Part shown: positions 18,949 to 22,058 of the stretch, piece after piece
Layout: every line of letters begins with the position of its first letter
Numbering within the stretch: position 1 is the first letter of the stretch
Source of the DNA: Multifurca ochricompacta
Taxonomy: Eukaryota; Basidiomycota; Agaricomycetes; Russulales; Russulaceae
Direction: 5' to 3'
Assembly (NCBI GenBank): GCA_022496185.1
Contig: WTXG01000446.1
Span: 1-22,058, forward strand
Length of the DNA: 22,058 nt
Notes under the pieces: generated by a model
Seen by the model: only the letters and a program-made list of their open reading frames with translations
Told to the model about the DNA's origin: nothing
Database searches by the model: none
Program-made: the position numbers and the translations under genes

Positions 18949-19067
18949 CTGACATGTGAGATGACAAACCAGTATCTGGTGGTCATGCAAATGCATTGAC
19001 AGTCATGTGACATGTTTAATAAGTTAAACATACACCAAATAATCATTAACAACACTTGCTTCTTACC

Positions 19068-19335
19068 ATGCATGCCCTCTCTGCTGCCAAAAGGACTCAC
19101 ATCATCTCCCTCCTCACTTCAGGCAAATCTGCCCATGAAGTGTCAACTATGACTGGCCATGGCACTGTTACCATCTCCAGATGTGTCATAAATACTGCCC
19201 TTACCATCCCAAGTCAAATGGAGGGAGACCAAGGAGGCTGACAGAGAGAAATGCTCAGCATGCTGTTTGCCTTATCTCCTCTGGCAGGGCAGACACAGAT
19301 GTGGAAGTGACTAGAGCACTTCAGAAGTTGTTAAT
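19068..19335 (+). pseudogene. Tc1-like transposase N-terminal fragment, left arm
   Basis: DNA-binding part of a Tc1/mariner-family transposase. ATG at 19068 starts MHALSAAKRTHIISLLTSG, KSAHEVSTMTGHGTVTISRC (first helix-turn-helix), then a frameshift at about 19190, and CPYHPKSNGGRPRRLTERNA followed by QHAVCLISSGRADTDVEVTR (GRPR hook and second helix-turn-helix). Similarity fades after RALQKL, and no DDE/DDD catalytic block follows. The same frameshift is in the right arm, so it predates the duplication or was spread by conversion. No function as an enzyme; it could at most encode a binding fragment. Confidence 0.8.
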
Positions 19336-19432
19336 GGGTTCCTCTATCAACATACAATGCCTGTCCATCCTCCCATCAAATTTTCAAGCCATACCTGGCC
19401 CCTCCCATATCATACACCCCTGTTCCATCATA

Positions 19433-19651
19433 CAGTAACCCACAAAACCATTCCAATGTTTGGCCATCCTGAAGAGATTGACCTACCACACAATGAGACT
19501 AATTTCCAAAATTAGTAGAAATTGATAGATGATAGTGTAGCATCTAAGCTTCAATTAGAGCCTATACTAATGTCAATTGAGTCAGTGGTGCATGATATAT
19601 AAAATGTTTTGTGTAGCAATGTCATTAGAATGGTTTGTGGCCTATTGCACT
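19433..19651 (+). mobile_element. MITE-like unit at the palindrome centre, 219 bp, TA flanks
   Basis: Starts CAGTAACCCACAAAACCATTCC and ends GGTTTGTGGCCTATTGCACT, imperfect inverted ends, flanked by TA at 19431-19432 and 19652-19653. The flanks TCCATCA and TGATGGA are reverse complements. The body matches terminal unit U at 18744-18948. It has no coding content. Confidence 0.68.
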
Positions 19652-19749
19652 TATGATGGAATGGGGGTGTATGATATGGGAGGGGCCAGGTATGGCTTGA
19701 AAATTTGATGGGAGGATGGACAGGCATTGTATGTTGATAGAGGAACCCA

Positions 19750-20016
19750 TTAACAACTTCTGAAGTGCTCTAGTCACTTCCACATCTGTGTCTGCCCTGC
19801 CAGAGGAGATAAGGCAAACAGCATGCTGAGCATTTCTCTCTGTCAGCCTCCTTGGTCTCCCTCCATTTGACTTGGGATGGTAAGGGCAGTATTTATGACA
19901 CATCTGGAGATGGTAACAGTGCCATGGCCAGTCATAGTTGACACTTCATGGGCAGATTTGCCTGAAGTGAGGAGGGAGATGATGTGAGTCCTTTTGGCAG
20001 CAGAGAGGGCATGCAT
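19750..20016 (-). pseudogene. Tc1-like transposase N-terminal fragment, right arm
   Basis: Inverted copy of the left-arm fragment with the same two helix-turn-helix segments (THIISLLTSGKSAHEVSTMTG and LTERNAQHAVCLISSGRAD), the same internal frameshift and the same truncation after RALQKL. The translated sequences are identical to the left arm over the first 61 residues. Near the centre the arms differ at CACCCCTGTTCC against CACCCCCATTCC, a TG/CA pair of the CpG-decay type. Both copies point towards the centre. Dead as an enzyme. Confidence 0.8.
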
Positions 20017-20914
20017 GGTAAGAAGCAAGTTTGTTAATGATTATTTGGTGTATGTTTAACTTATTAAATTGTCACATGACTGTCAATGCATTTGCATGAC
20101 CACCAGATACTGGTTTTGTCATCTCACATGTCAGCCACAAAACTGTTCCAATGATAATGCCTCACAAAACATTTTATATATCATGAACCACTGACCCAAT
20201 TGACATTATTATAGGCTTTAATTGAAGCTTAGATGCTACACTATCCTCTACCAATTTCTACTAATTTTGGAAATTATTCTCATTGTGTGGTAGGTCAATC
20301 TCTTCAGGATGGCCAAACATTGGAACAGTTTTGTGGGTTACTGTAACTATGTGAGTAATGTTAGCTATACATGTGGTAAAGATAATCTAAGTAAATACTC
20401 ACATCAGTTTGTGAAAGGTCAAAACTGAAGTGTACAACACAGAAATAATGTCCTTAAATACTGTAAAGAGTGTGCTGTGCTATGGTCATAAAGGATTGTA
20501 TCTTTAATCATAAGTAATCATAGTAAACAAGTGGAATGTCAGTAGGTATATTACAATGTCCACTTAACTCCATCTTGTACCAGCAACTCTGGTCACCTCT
20601 GATCCAGTCTGGCCAACTCTGATCCATTACCAGCTCAACATGCAGAACCCTCAGAAACAAAGATAACCCTAGATTAAGACCAGAGAAGGGCCAGTCCAGA
20701 CCAGGGCCAGACTCCTGCCAAATTGGAGACCTGTAGGAAGAGTACTAACAGAACTCCACAATGCCTAAACAGCAGTCCACAAACTGTGGACTGTGGACTG
20801 TGGATTTCTAAGCCCAAAAGTGGGGCTATTCTCATTGGTGGATCAGTAGGGAGTTAAAGCAAAGTTAACCTCCCCTAAAGTAGTGCACAGACCAAAGTCC
20901 CAGTTGTAATTATG

Positions 20915-20922
20915 TATATAAA
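20915..20922 (+). promoter_or_regulatory. TATA box of the split solo LTR
   Basis: TATATAAA within TATGTATATAAACCC. Position and wording match the G1 LTR promoter. Confidence 0.5.
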
Positions 20923-21147
20923 CCCTTTGGGAATAGAATGGACAGCTCCAGACTGTCCACTTGTGATCTGGTTCCTGATTACCTAGGAGATTAGCCCCAT
21001 CTTGTGGAAGGCTTCTCACCCCTTGCCTTTGAGCTGTTCGCTTCATCTCCCTGCACTTTCACTCTCACTCTCATCTTTTGCCCACTTCCAAATCCTTCCC
21101 CTTTGCATACAACCCACTGTCCTGGCAGTTGACAGTGAGTTGTAACA

Positions 21148-21322
21148 GAAGGGATGTGCTGAAGCAAGGTTCAGAGGGGTCATGGTGAGGGTACAGGATG
21201 TTGGGCAGTGTTTCAAGGTCAAGGTATCATTCTTCCAGTCTACTTCTGGATTGTGGCAATGCAGCCAGTCAGTTCCTAGGATAATGTCATGATCCCCTAT
21301 ATTTGTGACATAGAACTCTGCA
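21148..21322 (-). pseudogene. Element A pol: protease C-terminal part and linker to RT
   Basis: The minus strand reads AEFYVTNIGDHDIILGTDWL then HCHNPEVDWKNDTLTLKHCP, the second half of a gypsy aspartic protease ('DIILGxDWL' block) and the linker that precedes RT. The active-site DSG half would lie to the right, beyond the G1-family copy that starts at 21323. Removing the solo LTR and one GAAGG joins this piece to the RT at 5540-6328 on the same strand in the right order, which is why I treat them as one element. The linker reads SAHPFHPTLSTLTVNP across the joint. Confidence 0.8.
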
Positions 21323-21898
21323 TGTTATGACCCTTGCCTAGTGACCCTCTTTTCTTCACTATCCCCAACGACAACCCTGCCCTCCCCCCTATGCTACACT
21401 TCATGATTACATCTCCTTCCTGGGACCCATCACATGCCTTGCTTCCTTCCCCATGATTGCCTTTGTACTTGTTTACTTCGCTTTGCTTATGATTGTCTTC
21501 TTATCTCTTATCTTTGTGACTGGACACTTACTTAATTCCCTATCAGAAGCCAGGCTTTATGCCCTCTGCTTCTGTATATTTGGGCCCACTTGACTCTGTG
21601 ACTCTTATCTCATAGACGCCCACCTGATTATGTATATAAGCCCGCTGTATCTACCTTGTAGACTCCAGACTTGACTTATTGAATACATCGGTGCTTGTCT
21701 TCCAGACATCCCCTTTGAATCCTTGACTTGTCCATCTCAGTGCTTTCAGCACTCTTCCACTCAACAGAGTCTTAGGGAACAGCCCCTTTGACTTTGACTC
21801 ATCCCTGTTAACTCCAAGAAGCCTTATTGGTTTCTTACCTGAATACATGTACAATGCTGTCACACAAGTTGTGTGGAATGTCCACACCAGACATAACA
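21323..21898 (+). repeat. 5' LTR of the second G1-family copy, 576 bp
   Basis: TGTTATGACC...CCAGACATAACA. TATA box TATATAAG at 21633-21640, and the proposed R start AGACTTGACTT at 21667-21677, 34 nt later. Confidence 0.88.
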
Positions 21899-21900
21899 TC

Positions 21901-21911
21901 AAGTCAAGTCT
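21901..21911 (+). other. Self-priming primer-binding site of the second copy
   Basis: AAGTCAAGTCT, two bases after the LTR, is a perfect 11-nt reverse complement of AGACTTGACTT at 21667-21677 in the same LTR. Confidence 0.72.
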
Positions 21912-21917
21912 CTCACA

Positions 21918-22058
21918 GTGGCTTCCAGTTGCAGTCAGACCCTCTTCAGAGAAGAACTCATTGAACGCAGAGATGAGAATAACCTTTCACAAACAAGTAC
22001 TTGGCTCTGCCACCTGGAAAGACTTTAAATCCAAGTTTGGATACTATGTCTATTATGA
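21918..22058 (+). pseudogene. gag start of the second G1-family copy
   Basis: The sequence equivalent to the G1 gag start reads GTG where G1 has ATG, then ASSCSQTLFREEL. At the codon where G1 has TGA this copy has AGA, which shows that the residue was Arg. After NNLSQ the frame shifts (an extra base in the CACAAACAAG stretch). Too short to show a domain; assigned by alignment with G1. Confidence 0.72.

Larger units (their letters stand above)
18744..20343. mobile_element. Palindromic Tc1/mariner-derived composite (foldback), TA target
   Basis: Both ends read CAGTAACCCACAAA inward and are flanked by TA (18742-18743, 20344-20345), the Tc1/mariner hallmark. The left arm (18744-19432) and right arm (20343-19652 reversed) are inverted copies of about 690 bp, roughly 98 percent alike by eye; many of the differences are single-base run-length changes. 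Each arm holds a terminal unit and the N-terminal part of a transposase; the catalytic DDE domain is missing from both. A 219-bp unit related to the element ends fills the centre. It cannot move by itself. Confidence 0.85.
6400..20640 (-). mobile_element. Ty1/copia retrotransposon carrying two nested insertions
   Basis: Minus-strand element bounded by TGATGAACAC (6400) and CCAGCTCAACA (20640), with TGCAG duplicated at 6395-6399 and 20641-20645. It spans 14,241 bp; subtracting G1 plus one CTAAG and the Tc1 composite plus one TA leaves about 5,147 bp, a usual copia size. Order on the minus strand is LTR, iMet-type primer site, gag (UBN2, CCHC), protease, GAG-pre-integrase, integrase, RT, RNase H, polypurine tract, LTR. 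Integrase lying before RT identifies Ty1/copia. The ORF is broken by stops and frameshifts, and catalytic residues are lost. Confidence 0.93.
18691..20640 (-). repeat. 5' LTR of copia, interrupted by the Tc1 composite
   Basis: Pieces 18691-18743 and 20346-20640 together give 348 bp and match the left LTR except for its extra 63 bp. The Tc1 composite and its duplicated TA lie between. Immediately outside is the TSD TGCAG. Confidence 0.9.
6329..21147 (+). mobile_element. Solo LTR (about 573 bp) split by the copia element, TSD GAAGG
   Basis: Left piece 6329-6399 begins TGTCATGAAC; right piece 20646-21147 ends GAGTTGTAACA. Both ends are flanked by GAAGG (6324-6328 and 21148-21152). The copia with its TGCAG duplication sits between. 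With the copia removed the LTR is about 573 bp. A TATA box TATATAAA at 20915-20922 and AGACTGTCCACTT at about 20950 (35 nt later) have the same layout as the G1 LTR, so this is a related plus-oriented family. The right piece also has CTGTGGA repeated three times near 20783-20805. Outside the LTR the pol of element A continues on both sides. Confidence 0.8.
21323..22058 (+). mobile_element. Second G1-family chromovirus, 5' end only
   Basis: A full 5' LTR (21323-21898), primer site and start of gag, running off the right edge. It is inserted in the protease of element A; CTGCA (21318-21322) is the likely TSD. It differs from G1 at more sites than CpG alone explains, so it is an older or sister copy. 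Confidence 0.88.

Overview
The window looks like a transposon graveyard from a fungal genome, most probably an agaricomycete (mushroom-type basidiomycete). I see no host gene, rRNA, tRNA or CRISPR. Reasons for the assignment are the mix of Ty3/gypsy elements (one a chromovirus with a C-terminal chromodomain, one with a DQGS-type aspartic protease), a Ty1/copia element with a UBN2-type Gag, and a Tc1/mariner fragment, together with near-absence of CpG. The assignment rests on family recognition from memory; no database search was run.

Layout. The oldest layer is a minus-strand Ty3/gypsy pol, here called A, seen as two pieces (5540-6328 and 21148-21322). Three things are inserted in A: a minus-strand gypsy element E4 (5' LTR 5039-5539 plus gag start) that cuts the RT at the left; a solo LTR (6329-21147, TSD GAAGG) now split in two; and a second copy of the G1 chromovirus family (21323 to the window end). 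E4 is cut by a minus-strand gypsy element E3 (LTR ending at 4580, gag and protease running off the left edge), and the E3 gag holds a 1.19-kb solo LTR (1829-3022, TSD TCATT). The split solo LTR holds a minus-strand Ty1/copia element (6400-20640, TSD TGCAG). The copia in turn holds a complete 7487-bp plus-strand chromovirus G1 (10091-17577, TSD CTAAG) between gag and protease, and a 1600-bp palindromic Tc1/mariner composite (18744-20343, TA) in its 5' LTR. Excising each insert with one TSD copy rejoins the host element in register, which independently supports the boundaries.

State. Every coding region is dead. The damage is mostly CpG decay: CGA arginine codons have become TGA stops, and copies differ at TG versus CA where the ancestor had CG. 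The copia RT box has become YVNN and its integrase Glu has become Lys by such changes. Smaller numbers of 1-2 nt frameshifts are also present.

Most interesting points: (1) G1 appears to be self-primed, like Tf1: an 11-nt primer-binding site two bases after the LTR is complementary to the expected RNA 5' end, and in two copies the variation at the central CpG fits one ancestral pairing. (2) G1 carries an extra open reading frame after the chromodomain, with an acidic region, a likely coiled coil and three CCHC knuckles. (3) The Tc1 composite is a 689-bp-arm foldback with a MITE-like unit sitting at the exact TA in the palindrome centre. (4) The copia has a half-tRNA-iMet primer site.
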